Shown here one piece after another: positions 17,501-26,219 of a DNA stretch of 64,000 bases. Location of the stretch: the NCBI RefSeq assembly GCF_000172155.1, contig NZ_ABIZ01000001.1, positions 3,939,105-4,003,104 on the forward strand, in the 5' to 3' direction. The notes under the pieces were generated by a model. The model ran no database searches. It was given only the letters and a program-made list of their open reading frames with translations, and was not told the origin of the DNA. How positions within the stretch are numbered: position 1 is the stretch's first letter; each line of letters begins with the position of its first letter. A program made the position numbers and the translations under genes. The stretch is from Verrucomicrobium spinosum DSM 4136 = JCM 18804 (lineage in GTDB: Bacteria > Verrucomicrobiota > Verrucomicrobiia > Verrucomicrobiales > Verrucomicrobiaceae).

Positions 17501-20066
17501 GCACGACGTCACTCAAAATCACCTGAAAACTGCCTCAGAAGAGGTGCGGCTGAAGGCGGAGCGAGTCTCCCAGTTGTCCGAGCAGGACGAGTGGTACGTG
17601 CAGTCGATTTCTCATCGCCAGTCTGAACTGGCTGAGGCAGAGCAGAAGCTCACGCAGACGCTCGAAGCGATCACCCAAGGGGTGGCTCGCCACGAGGAGT
17701 TGGTGCGTGGGTTGGAGAACCTGGACGTCGCCTGTGGCAAAAGGCAGCTTGAGTTGCAGCAGCTCGCCGACGCGGCAGCAGCCTCCACCCAGGATCTTGA
17801 GGCGATCCGAGCCAAAGTTCAGAACACAGAAGGCCAGTTGCGAGACACCGATGGGCGACTTCGGACGACCGAGGGCACCCTCCGGGGCATTGAACTCGAC
17901 ATTCAGTCCAGGCAGAAGGTTCTCGACAAATTGGGTGTGGATGAAAAGCGCCTGCAGGCCGAGTTGGAGGCTCTCAAGGAGCGCGAACTCGCCTTCCAGG
18001 GGGCTGCCAACGACGCCGAGGCCAAACACGCCGGATGGCTGACGGCCATTCAGGGGCTCGGGCTCCAGCACGATCAGAAACAAGCTGAGATCCAACGTCT
18101 GCACAACGCCTCTGAGGCTGCCCTGCGGGAGTTGGAGGCCATGACGGCGAACAAGGAGCAGATGTCTGTGCACCTGCTCAGTCTGCTGAAAGAGCAGGAG
18201 GCCATTGACTCCCGCCTCACGCACATGCGCAAGCAGTCGGACGACGCTGAAGCGCGCGTGGCCTCACTGAAGGCCCTGGTGGAGAAGCGTGAGGATGAGG
18301 CTCGTGAGCGCCAGCAGGTGCTGGCCGAGCTGGAGATCAAACGAAAAGGGCTTGAAGAGCGCATCGAAGCGTTGAACGGGACCGAGGAAAAGCTTCTCGC
18401 CGCCAAGCAGCAGCTCAAGGAAACCGAACAGGCTCAGGTGCGGGTAGGGGATGAGTTGACGGACGTCAACAACCGTCTCCAGACTGGTAAGGGAGAGGCG
18501 ACGGAGCTCGAGTCGCGCATCAGCGAACTGCAGAACAGACTGGAGAGTCTGCATGTGGAGATCACGGAATCTCGTGCCGGGCTGGCACGTGACCAGAAGA
18601 CACACGAGGACTTCCAGTCTGCGGCGTCCGAGGCACGCTCGAAACAGGAGAGCTACCGAGAGGCGCTGGACAAGCAGCTTGAGACCCTGCGAGCAGATCT
18701 TGCCAAGGAGAGCCAGAAGCTGGCCGAAACCATGTCCCAGCGCGAGGAACTGGACCGCCAGTGTGCAGAGCTGATTGAGACGACCGCCAAACTCGCGGAA
18801 ACAAAGGCCTCCCTGCAGCGCAGCGAGGCAAAGAAGACGGAACTTGACTCCTTGAATCGGGAACTCGAGGGCAAGCGCGACAGTCTGGAGCAGATCGTGG
18901 GAGGTCTCCATGGAGATGAGGAAAGCACGAAAGGTCGCCTGGAAGTGTTGCGCACTCGTGAGAAGGATCTGCGTCAGGTTCTGGATGAGCTGGCGGACCG
19001 GGAGCGCAATGAGCGTGAGCGTTTTGAAGCCCTGCGCCGTCTTACCGCAGAGGCTGACAAGGAGCACAATGAGCAACGGGAGAGCCTGCTGGCCAAGCTG
19101 GACGGCAAACGTCGCGAGCTTGCTGATCTGGAAATGAAGCTGACACCCCTGCGGGAGTGGAAGGAGTGCATGGATATTCGCTATGCCCGCCTGGCCTCAC
19201 TGCCGGAGGATTCAGATGCGGCCCGCGAACTCTGGCGCGAAATCGAAGGTGAGAAATCCAATCTTCGCAATCTGATTGTCGGGTCCCCAGGAGGCTCCCG
19301 CGGCGTGAGCCTGAGTGAAGCGGTGCTGCGTGGGCTCAGCGCTCCCAGTCAGCAGGGGGGCGTTGCCTCAGATAACGTGCCGCACACGGACGAAGCTGTG
19401 GGCGCACTGGATGGCGATGAGTCGCGGAGATCGGGCGGCATGTCAGCCCGCAAAGGGCGGTTCGCCAGCGGCGCTGGTAGTGCTGATGAAATGATGACGT
19501 CCGAAGAGCGGAGCAATGTGGGGCAAACTGGCACGGGTGCCATGCATTCCGGCACGGGTCAGGAGATGGCACTTAAAGCTCGCCTCAATCGCTTGCGCGA
19601 AAGTGTGCAGCGTGAGGCCACCCGCCTGGAATTTCTGCGTCAGGAGCGCGCCCGTGAGGAGCTGCGTACGAAGGGGGGATCCACGGGCGAACCCATGCTG
19701 CGTGAGCAGGAGCGCCAGTTGGAAACCAAGATCCGTCGCGAAGAGGAGAAATTTGCCACAGTGCAGCGCAAGCTGGAACTCGCCGAGGTGGAGGAAGAGA
19801 AACGTCGCGAACGCATCACCGAAATGGAGCGCAAGCTGGCGGAACTCAAGTCTGCCATCATCGATGCAGAACGTGATCGAGGCGCAGCCCGTCATCACGC
19901 CGAAATTGCTCAGGCCGAACAGAAGGCGCAGGAGGAGAATCTGAAACGTCTCAACGACAATTCAGGGACGGGCACCGAAGAAACGAGCGTTCTTGCCGCC
20001 CTCATCGGTGGTAAAAAGAGCCGTGGCCCCTCGAACCTGAAGCCCATGGGAACGCCGAAGGAGTAG
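14580..20066 (+). CDS. Giant FHA-domain coiled-coil protein
   Basis: 1828 residues from ATG 14580. Residues ~1-95 are a forkhead-associated domain with conserved GR, S..H and NG positions (TVGRQEGNDVVV, ISARHAVV, GTYINGV), which binds phosphothreonine peptides. Residues ~95-800 are a disordered Pro/Ala/Ser linker. From ~805 a long coiled coil runs to ~1550, starting with about three imperfect ~60-residue repeats built on the AEQQRL and LVV.L..L.EQ motifs. After a ~100-residue Gly/Ser break, a second charged coiled coil reaches the end. There is no transmembrane segment, so it is probably a cytoplasmic scaffold, perhaps in cell shape or signalling. No Walker motif, so it is not an SMC ATPase. 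Confidence 0.85.
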   Translation: MAKLIFILDDEQEIEVPLPQQVTVGRQEGNDVVVDDPRISARHAVVVRDRNGNYEVRDLGSKAGTYINGVRQERHLLHPGDKLSFGPLKCIFLMEETERPVNRQRPGGSGGHPVLTGILESTSVRPHAEQDGPRLTGNAFGSSAGEGKSPAPVPGNSGMVVTPRLMQPHSSVTSPRSPYDDPLDKKAAGGAGKPSASKGTGGVLKSFLRSVGAIRHEEQESAEDKNRNTVSPRQAPPSRDDERAGSQPVVRPVSGDQTGHVSHHQQQPTPISQRSAAQGRDTGSGVKPLAGINKGPQPRDVGLGAGGEGAPQSELIERVPVYTYAVQPKARPSAPMDEDARRREDEVPPVPVPSQEIPRPTQLLVPPAQSYYPQQPLPPQPLAPAPGQGGVPSSLSPLPPMPAGMVRPPLPPLPALPATLKQGLPELPLTPVLPSTGLNPPGGNTSPAGQSPGALPATGRAAGSGFKVRISPSSGTGSSSPAPAPLPSPVPLDSPIASAATPAPVPVAPPVQAQSRPVVAPPATTAPAPVENKTKPPERPAHPQAGEPVSVLPTPGALHKPTVAHLAPETVEEPKPSLPPEAAVKQVVAHPVQTDEVLPDVSAKVESEQQAKAASYLAAPVISVPKEEPDRVDKVAKSGPSTADAVEGLPPKVGPVIAEVPEESSPDTPTVSAEKVEAVEHAKAAKAWGVETSSPLASVQTPSPAPAENLAPEGTPAAAAPVAQHQPEKASSPAPAMSASPVAAAPLSSSTAASAPVAEGAGKATEVAPEAKPAPAAAGQNAEPTAAEQPQFPLSTMDADRAHVSQLVKDLEGKQSNLMQSLRALTDRKHATQAEMERMMNEVRRSVTELEGLKNQILARQEELRAIDRETESRRAHLTQLTAEQQRLAPMTTALQQAEVRHNELVVILHALVEQRQAREADLQRAAEDLQQRSQMVSRLQAEQQRLSHVTAALIEGEGRYSEMVVALQTLAEQHDVTQNHLKTASEEVRLKAERVSQLSEQDEWYVQSISHRQSELAEAEQKLTQTLEAITQGVARHEELVRGLENLDVACGKRQLELQQLADAAAASTQDLEAIRAKVQNTEGQLRDTDGRLRTTEGTLRGIELDIQSRQKVLDKLGVDEKRLQAELEALKERELAFQGAANDAEAKHAGWLTAIQGLGLQHDQKQAEIQRLHNASEAALRELEAMTANKEQMSVHLLSLLKEQEAIDSRLTHMRKQSDDAEARVASLKALVEKREDEARERQQVLAELEIKRKGLEERIEALNGTEEKLLAAKQQLKETEQAQVRVGDELTDVNNRLQTGKGEATELESRISELQNRLESLHVEITESRAGLARDQKTHEDFQSAASEARSKQESYREALDKQLETLRADLAKESQKLAETMSQREELDRQCAELIETTAKLAETKASLQRSEAKKTELDSLNRELEGKRDSLEQIVGGLHGDEESTKGRLEVLRTREKDLRQVLDELADRERNERERFEALRRLTAEADKEHNEQRESLLAKLDGKRRELADLEMKLTPLREWKECMDIRYARLASLPEDSDAARELWREIEGEKSNLRNLIVGSPGGSRGVSLSEAVLRGLSAPSQQGGVASDNVPHTDEAVGALDGDESRRSGGMSARKGRFASGAGSADEMMTSEERSNVGQTGTGAMHSGTGQEMALKARLNRLRESVQREATRLEFLRQERAREELRTKGGSTGEPMLREQERQLETKIRREEEKFATVQRKLELAEVEEEKRRERITEMERKLAELKSAIIDAERDRGAARHHAEIAQAEQKAQEENLKRLNDNSGTGTEETSVLAALIGGKKSRGPSNLKPMGTPKE

Positions 20067-20280
20067 CGCGGTGTTTCGGTCGCTCAGCGCGTCAAGGGGG
20101 CGGCCAAATCGGGGCTCGTCAGGTGATGACCGGCAGCGGAGATTGGCAATTTGCTGTGCTGCCGATTGGCTATCGCCATCAGTGCATCACTTGATGTGCC
20201 AAGCAAGTGTTGTCGCATGCCGTCCCTGCAGACCCCGAGTGATCCCATCCCTACAGCCCTGACGCAACGCCACCCGCACC

Positions 20281-22359
20281 CTACTCAACCAACTCAGCCT
20301 TTACCGGGGCGGGAGCGGCTGCGGGATTGCGCCAGTTGTACTGGGGCACAGCGGTGAGTTCGACCCATTGCTGGCTGCCCTCTTTGCGCCATTGAATCTC
20401 AACTATGGCGGCAGCTTTGGAGACCTCCCAGCCCACGTAGCGGTCCAGGTCGTGTGCGAGCGGAGTGGCTCGACGGGCGAAGACATGTCCGGTGAACCCT
20501 GGCATAGGGGGCTGAATCTCGAAGCAGGTGAGCTTGTCCAGGCCTGGAATGTCGTCGTCAAAGTAGTGCGTGCGCCGCATCATGACATGGAAGCGCTTGG
20601 GCTCGTCCTGATAACTTTCCAGGAAACGCTGGAGGAGTTCGTCCTTGAACTCAGTGAAAGTGAGCCAGTCCACCTTCCAGTTGCTGCCCTCTTCCTCCAC
20701 CATCACAGGCAGGGGTTGTTTGAGATCACCGCCGGAGACCTGAAAGACGCAGTGGGGTGGGCCGCCGGTGTTGGGAGTCTTGTCATGGCGCATGAGCTGG
20801 ATCTGCCTTACGGCGATGGGCCCATCAGGATTTTGGTGATAATACTGCTCCATCAACGGCCGCACCTTGTCGGCAGTCTGCACCACCTTCTGTCGCTCGG
20901 TCCAGTTTGGTGCCGCCAGGAATTGCTTCAGAGCATCCACGGCACCCTGGCTCTCAGGCGTGGCGTTCTCGAAGATCCTGGGAGGGGCAGCGTTGGGGCT
21001 CAAGGACACTGGCTGTTCGGACTTCCGGATGGAAGCAGGTGGGCCATCCATGGACCTGCGATCTTCGGCGGTGATGGGAAGCGGAGGGAGCACGGTTACG
21101 GGCGGGGCCGTGGGCGGCATGGCTTGCGGTGGTGCGAGCGTAGCCGGATTGGACACGGGGGAAGCTGCTTTCGCAACGCTGGAGGCCGCAGGCGCGGGTG
21201 CCGTTTGTGGCGGGAGAGCAGTCTGTGCAGGCGGCGTGTCTCCAGGTCCTGGTGGGGGTAAAGCCGGGGGCGCACCGGGTGAGAAGGCCGCAGTAGGTAC
21301 GGCTGGGGGTGAGTTCGTCGTCAGGGGGCTGGATTCCTCTTCTGGCGCGTGCTGCAACGTGTAAGTGATGTAGGCTACGCGAATCTGGTCTCGGAAAAAC
21401 CACCCAATCCCCAGCAGTACGAGCAGGGCCATCACCAGGGTGGCGGCCATGGCACCACGACGGCCAGTGGGAGCAGAGCGAATCTGCCGCCGGCTGTTGG
21501 CAGGCATCGCGGGAAGGCGGGTCTTGGGGGCTGCGGGTGCCGAGGCTTCTGGACTGCCAGGACGGCTGTATGCGGGGCCGGGCAGGCCGCCCAGTCCGAC
21601 ACCTGCGCTCGTGGCGGGTCCAGTCGGGATGCCAGCCCCCTGAATAGGGAGCAAACTGCCGCTGCCCAAGCCTGACTGAAATCCTGTTCCGGTGGCAGCC
21701 CCGACTCCCTGGCTTGCTACTTGGTGCGGGTGCCATGGCAAAGGAAGTTCCTGGCCGACAGGCGGAACACCCTGGGGGGGCAGCACGGAAGGAATCTGAA
21801 GCACATGGCTCAGAACCGGGTGGGTGCTGTCGGATACGGTGGCGGGTGTTCCCGGTGGTCTCGGTGCCGGAGCGGTAGGAAGGGCTGAAGCTTGTCCTGA
21901 CTGGGCATTGGGCCACGGGGGCAGCGGTGAGGCAACTGGCGACGGGCCACCCGCTGGAGGAGGAAGCGCGCCGGGAGGAGAGGGCCAGGCAGGGGCATCC
22001 CTGGTGACAATGGTTGGACGCGGATCCAGCGCCTTCGGCACCGCTAATGGAGCGGGTGGCAAGGCCGGAATTCCACCCGGAGCTGCCTCAGGCGGGGCGG
22101 CAGCCTTCTGCCCCAAGGGAAGCAACGAGGGACCGGTACCCGGCAAGCCCGCTAGCGCAGGCCCGGATGGTACCCCCTGAGTGGGGTGCACGGTCGGCAC
22201 CGTGACGGGCCCCTGGGCGACGGGCTCCGGCTTTGGAGAAGTGATCATGGACCCACAGCCAGGGCAGGGCCCTGAGGCTCCAGCCAGCTCCATCGGCACA
22301 GTCAGGGGCATCCCGCAGGCATGGCAGGTGAAATGAATCACGGTGGGGGTTGGAGTCAT
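20281..22359 (-). CDS. Zinc-ribbon, proline-rich, membrane-anchored protein
   Basis: 692 residues. An N-terminal zinc ribbon (FTCHACGMPL and GPCPGCGS, residues ~9-37) is followed by ~250 residues rich in Pro/Gly/Ala, a basic stretch and one transmembrane helix (AATLVMALLVLLGIGWFF, about residue 305). A second Pro-rich spacer leads to a folded C-terminal domain of about 240 residues (TERQKVVQTADKVRPLMEQYY onward). That domain resembles nothing I can name. The layout suggests a cytoplasmic sensor or handle linked to an extracytoplasmic domain. It is convergent with the FHA protein and shares its composition, so they could belong to one system, but this is only suggestive. Confidence 0.7.
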   Translation of the reverse strand: MTPTPTVIHFTCHACGMPLTVPMELAGASGPCPGCGSMITSPKPEPVAQGPVTVPTVHPTQGVPSGPALAGLPGTGPSLLPLGQKAAAPPEAAPGGIPALPPAPLAVPKALDPRPTIVTRDAPAWPSPPGALPPPAGGPSPVASPLPPWPNAQSGQASALPTAPAPRPPGTPATVSDSTHPVLSHVLQIPSVLPPQGVPPVGQELPLPWHPHQVASQGVGAATGTGFQSGLGSGSLLPIQGAGIPTGPATSAGVGLGGLPGPAYSRPGSPEASAPAAPKTRLPAMPANSRRQIRSAPTGRRGAMAATLVMALLVLLGIGWFFRDQIRVAYITYTLQHAPEEESSPLTTNSPPAVPTAAFSPGAPPALPPPGPGDTPPAQTALPPQTAPAPAASSVAKAASPVSNPATLAPPQAMPPTAPPVTVLPPLPITAEDRRSMDGPPASIRKSEQPVSLSPNAAPPRIFENATPESQGAVDALKQFLAAPNWTERQKVVQTADKVRPLMEQYYHQNPDGPIAVRQIQLMRHDKTPNTGGPPHCVFQVSGGDLKQPLPVMVEEEGSNWKVDWLTFTEFKDELLQRFLESYQDEPKRFHVMMRRTHYFDDDIPGLDKLTCFEIQPPMPGFTGHVFARRATPLAHDLDRYVGWEVSKAAAIVEIQWRKEGSQQWVELTAVPQYNWRNPAAAPAPVKAELVE

Positions 22360-22597
22360 GTCTGCAGCTGGGCAAGGCGATGATGGAAACCTGCGGGCCC
22401 CCTCAGGGGCTCAGACATGAAAGGCGTGCTTTCAGCGTTTGTCTCATCAGCTGGCAAAATATCAATCAATCCCAATCAAGGCAAGGGGAACTGGATGTGG
22501 CTGAAGGGAGATAACCCAGATCCTGATCGTGACAATCGTATCGATAAGAGATTCGTGAGAACGCGGATCGCCGGTTGGGGCAACGTATTTGTGGTGC

Positions 22598-23527
22598 ATG
22601 AAAAGCCCGACGCTCTTGTTGCTCCCGATCATCCATTCCATCACTCTGCTGGTCGGAGCCTCGCAAGAAGCGAGCGCACAGTCTCCGGCGGCGGTCTCTG
22701 AACGCTCGCCAATGCCTTCCGTGCCGGACCTTGCGGCCTTGAGACCGCACATCGTCCTTGCAGCCTCATTCGACCATGGCGTGGATGCTGATCATGCCGC
22801 GGGAGATGGCAGGGTCTTCCATGCCAGTACGGCGACCCGGCTCGACAAGCAGCCCGGGCTGCCTGTCGAGGGATGGGTCCAACGTCTGCCAGATGGCGGT
22901 CGCTCGGGTGGGATGCTGGCCTTCACCAGGAAGATGAAGCCTGTCGTCTTCTTTGAGGGCGGACCCAACATCGCGCACAGCCCATCCAACTGGCATGGCA
23001 CAGTCTCCTTCTGGCTGAAGCTTGATCCAGAAAAGGACTTGGAGCCTGGCTATTGTGATCCTCTCCAACTGGTGGGGCAGGCGTGGGACGCTGGTCACAT
23101 GTTTGCCGAGTTCAGCAAAGATCACACTCCGCGGCGGTTTCGGTTTGCCATTCGGCCAGTCAAGCAGCTCTGGAATCCCGCCAACGTGAAGTGGGAGGAC
23201 TCGACAGAGAAGCCGCGACTGATGTCTGAATGTCTGGCCCCTCCTTTTCGTAGGGATCGATGGACCCATGTGGTGATGACCTTCACGGGCGTAAATGTGA
23301 AAGGCAAGGAAGCGGAGGGAGTGCTCTATCTGGATGGGAAGGAAGTCGGTCGTTTCCGACGTGAACAGATCCTCGACTGGGAGGCCGCCCGTAGTGCCCT
23401 CACCATCGGGGTCAGTTATGTCGGAGGATTCGACGAATTGCTCGTGCTCAATCGCGCCCTCACTCCAAACGAGGTGGTGGCGTTGCACCAGTCAACAGAC
23501 TCGGTCGCAGAGCTTGCTCGCAAGTAG
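22598..23527 (+). CDS. Secreted LamG/concanavalin A-like protein
   Basis: 309 residues from ATG 22598. A signal peptide (LLLLPIIHSITLLVGA) is cleaved near SAQS. The body is a LamG-like jelly roll: an AASFDHG opening strand, GTVSFWLKLD, RWTHVVMTF, YLDGKEVGRF and a closing DELLVLNRALTPNEV segment. These domains bind carbohydrate or protein. No catalytic residues are visible. A bidirectional hairpin terminator lies about 94 bases downstream. Confidence 0.8.
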   Translation: MKSPTLLLLPIIHSITLLVGASQEASAQSPAAVSERSPMPSVPDLAALRPHIVLAASFDHGVDADHAAGDGRVFHASTATRLDKQPGLPVEGWVQRLPDGGRSGGMLAFTRKMKPVVFFEGGPNIAHSPSNWHGTVSFWLKLDPEKDLEPGYCDPLQLVGQAWDAGHMFAEFSKDHTPRRFRFAIRPVKQLWNPANVKWEDSTEKPRLMSECLAPPFRRDRWTHVVMTFTGVNVKGKEAEGVLYLDGKEVGRFRREQILDWEAARSALTIGVSYVGGFDELLVLNRALTPNEVVALHQSTDSVAELARK

Positions 23528-23616
23528 CATGAGCGTGTTTAAGCGCTCGCCATCGGTTTGCCAAGGGCTCTTCAGGCCCCAATGGCCAGCCCCCAGCCAA
23601 AGCAACAAACCAACAA

Positions 23617-23643
23617 AAAAGCACCGGATGAACCGGTGCTTTT
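23617..23643. terminator. Bidirectional intrinsic terminator
   Basis: GCACCGG (23621-23627) pairs with CCGGTGC (23633-23639) around a 5-base loop. A runs flank the left arm and T runs the right arm, so a hairpin with a U-tract forms on both strands. It ends the rplM-rpsI transcript (leftward) and the LamG gene (rightward). Confidence 0.85.
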
Positions 23644-23673
23644 CTGAAAACACAAAGATGAGTGAACCCAGCA

Positions 23674-24070
<397 letters not shown>

Positions 24071-24103
24071 GAGCGAACTGCTGAGAGTAAGAATGGAGTG
24101 GAA

Positions 24104-24535
24104 TTAGGCCAGTTGAAGGGCTACCGGGCGCTGGGCTTCATGGGGGTGCTTGTCACCCTTGTAAACCTTGAGCTTCGTGTAAACAGCGCGGCCAAGACGG
24201 TTGTGGGGAATCATGCCCTTGATGGCCTTTTCAAGCATCAGTTCTGGATGCTTCTGACGCAGGCGCTCAGGATTGGTGCTGTGATGGCCACCGACATAAC
24301 CAGAGAAGGAGGTGTACACCTTGTCGGTTTCTTTTTTGCCAGTGAGGCGCACGTGCTCCGCATTGATGATCACCACATGGTCGCCAGTATCCACATGGGA
24401 GGTGAAAATGGGCTTGTTCTTGCCGCGAAGGATATTTGCTGCGGTCACCGCCACTCGTCCGAGCACTTGGTCTTTGGCGTCAATGACCCACCACTTGCGC
24501 TCGACTTCTTCGGCTTTGGCGGAAAACGTTTTCAT
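24104..24535 (-). CDS. rplM: 50S ribosomal protein L13
   Basis: 143 residues, normal for bacterial L13. Recognisable segments are [16 protein letters not shown] at the start, [16 protein letters not shown], and the [15 protein letters not shown] motif with HPHEAQRP near the end. First gene of the rplM-rpsI operon. The start region has no Shine-Dalgarno (leader AACCAACACAAGAC before ATG), notable for a highly expressed gene. No autoregulatory RNA structure was identified. Confidence 0.97.
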   Translation of the reverse strand: MKTFSAKAEEVERKWWVIDAKDQVLGRVAVTAANILRGKNKPIFTSHVDTGDHVVIINAEHVRLTGKKETDKVYTSFSGYVGGHHSTNPERLRQKHPELMLEKAIKGMIPHNRLGRAVYTKLKVYKGDKHPHEAQRPVALQLA

Positions 24536-24686
24536 GTCTTGTGTTGGTTGCTAAACAGGGTTCTAGAATTTGGGAGGGCAAAAGTAGGAGAATCTTTCGG
24601 ACAGTCAAATGAATTGTGAAAAAGTGAAGAACGTGCAGGCGGAAAATGTGGTGGCGGTTGCCCCGTCTTTCCCTATATAGACGCCC

Positions 24687-24794
24687 ATGGCGACCAATCA
24701 ACCTCGCGGCACTCCTGGTCTGATCCTGCTGGCCTTCGCCGTGATCGTGCTGGGAATCGCCCTTGTAGGCTGGATCCAGCATTGGCAACGGTAG
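24687..24794 (+). CDS. 35-residue single-span membrane protein
   Basis: A short frame starts at ATG 24687 with MATNQPRGTPG, followed by one clean hydrophobic helix (LILLAFAVIVLGIALVG) and a WIQHWQR end with TAG at 24792. It is divergent from rplM. A CCCTATATAG stretch about 10 bases upstream could be a -10-like element. The hydrophobic core and basic end suit a real micro-protein, but homology cannot be tested here. Confidence 0.45.
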   Translation: MATNQPRGTPGLILLAFAVIVLGIALVGWIQHWQR

Positions 24795-24830
24795 GTGAAG
24801 CAGAACCTGGGCCCGCAAGGAGCCGATCAG

Positions 24831-26078
24831 CTATCGCTTGCTCAAGGTAGGCGCGGTCAGCGGTTTGGAAGACCATGCAGCCGGGTGATCGCCGTGACTT
24901 TGCGTCCAGAAGACGCGAAAACCAGCCTCTGTGTCTACGATCCGCCCATGCGTGGCGCTAAATACAGGATCCGAAAGGACGATGGGCTCACCCCAGGTGC
25001 TGCCACCGTCAGTGGAGACGACCCCTTTGATCACGGCGGCATCACCTTGTTTGGCATTCCAGACGGCGGCCACCTGACTGCCAGAGACAGCGACATCCGG
25101 ATGAGATGCGGAGCTGTCCCCCAATCGTACCGGGTCTTTCCACTTGGTGCTGCCCGCCAGCCCTCGATTGACATAATAAACGCCCATGCGGTCGGGTTGG
25201 CCGGTCCACACTGTAGCATGTAAAGCCGCTCCCGCAGACGGTCCGCCCACGGCCAAGCCGCCACCCACATGGGGGCACCCTTCGAACTGCCATTCAAAAT
25301 TTCCTACGGTGGCGGGTTTGGACCAGGTTTGGGCTCGCTCACCCCCCGGCAGCTCAACCAGACTCATATCACGGGGCGACTTGTCACGGTAGAGGATGGC
25401 GACCCTGCCGTCTGGACCAGCAGCGATGGCATTCCAGCAGCATTCGCACGTTTCGGCATCCGGGGTCTCGTTGGAGGACCATGTCTTCCCAGCATCCGTG
25501 GAGCGGGCGTAGCGCAGTCCTCTTTGCTCATTGCGGGTGTCGAACCAAGTGAGGTGGAAGGTGCCGGTGGGGCCGCCGACCATGTCGATGAAGCCGTGTC
25601 CGGTGGTCGAACCATCGTCAGCGGGGTTGGGGCCTGCGGTCCAGGTTTTCCCCCCATCTGCCGAGAGGGCTGTGGCCATTGGTCCGCCGCCAAAGCGGTC
25701 CGTTCCCGGGGTCATCCATGCCGCGACCAGCTTTTCGCCTGATGCGGCGATCTGAGCGTCCATCCCGCGGTGGGGCATGTGCGCCTGGGTCAGCCCTGCA
25801 TCGACTTGGGTGGGCTTGCTCCAGGTGCCGCCCCCATCCAGGGAGCGGAGATGTTCCAGTCGGGCACGTGGTTCGCCTGATGCATAGGTGCCGAGAAAGA
25901 GGTCCAGCGTATTGCCTTGGGCTGCGATATCCAGAGACTGTGTTCCCGCGAGCCCCTGATTGCCATGGTGACCAGCGGTGTGTTTCTCAGAAGCCGGGAG
26001 TGTGGCTGGCAGGGCGGCAGTGGCGACGAGCCATGTGCCGAAAAGCAGGTGGGAGGGGAGGGTGGCGAAGGGGGACAT
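24831..26078 (-). CDS. Secreted BNR/Asp-box repeat protein (sialidase-like fold)
   Basis: 415 residues with an N-terminal signal peptide (LLFGTWLVATAALPATLPA). Several Asp-box repeats are visible (SLDGGGTWS, SADGGKTWT, STDAGKTWS, STDGGSTWG), which indicate a beta-propeller. The family is often labelled exo-alpha-sialidase, but the catalytic Arg triad and Tyr could not be assigned, so sialidase activity is not supported. A Cys cluster (ETCECCWNA) and a later GCPHVGG motif could bind a metal or form disulfides. It lies 141 bases downstream of the TonB receptor gene on the same strand. Confidence 0.75.
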   Translation of the reverse strand: MSPFATLPSHLLFGTWLVATAALPATLPASEKHTAGHHGNQGLAGTQSLDIAAQGNTLDLFLGTYASGEPRARLEHLRSLDGGGTWSKPTQVDAGLTQAHMPHRGMDAQIAASGEKLVAAWMTPGTDRFGGGPMATALSADGGKTWTAGPNPADDGSTTGHGFIDMVGGPTGTFHLTWFDTRNEQRGLRYARSTDAGKTWSSNETPDAETCECCWNAIAAGPDGRVAILYRDKSPRDMSLVELPGGERAQTWSKPATVGNFEWQFEGCPHVGGGLAVGGPSAGAALHATVWTGQPDRMGVYYVNRGLAGSTKWKDPVRLGDSSASHPDVAVSGSQVAAVWNAKQGDAAVIKGVVSTDGGSTWGEPIVLSDPVFSATHGRIVDTEAGFRVFWTQSHGDHPAAWSSKPLTAPTLSKR

Positions 26079-26219
26079 GAGGTAGGAGGCGGGAAACTAA
26101 CCTCAAATACGCCGATGCAAACAGCTTGGCGTCACTCTGGTTGATCTTCGGTTGCCCCAGAATGGAAAAGGGTGCCTCCCGCACGCAGGTGGAGAGGCAC
26201 CCTGGTATGGGTGCGCAGG

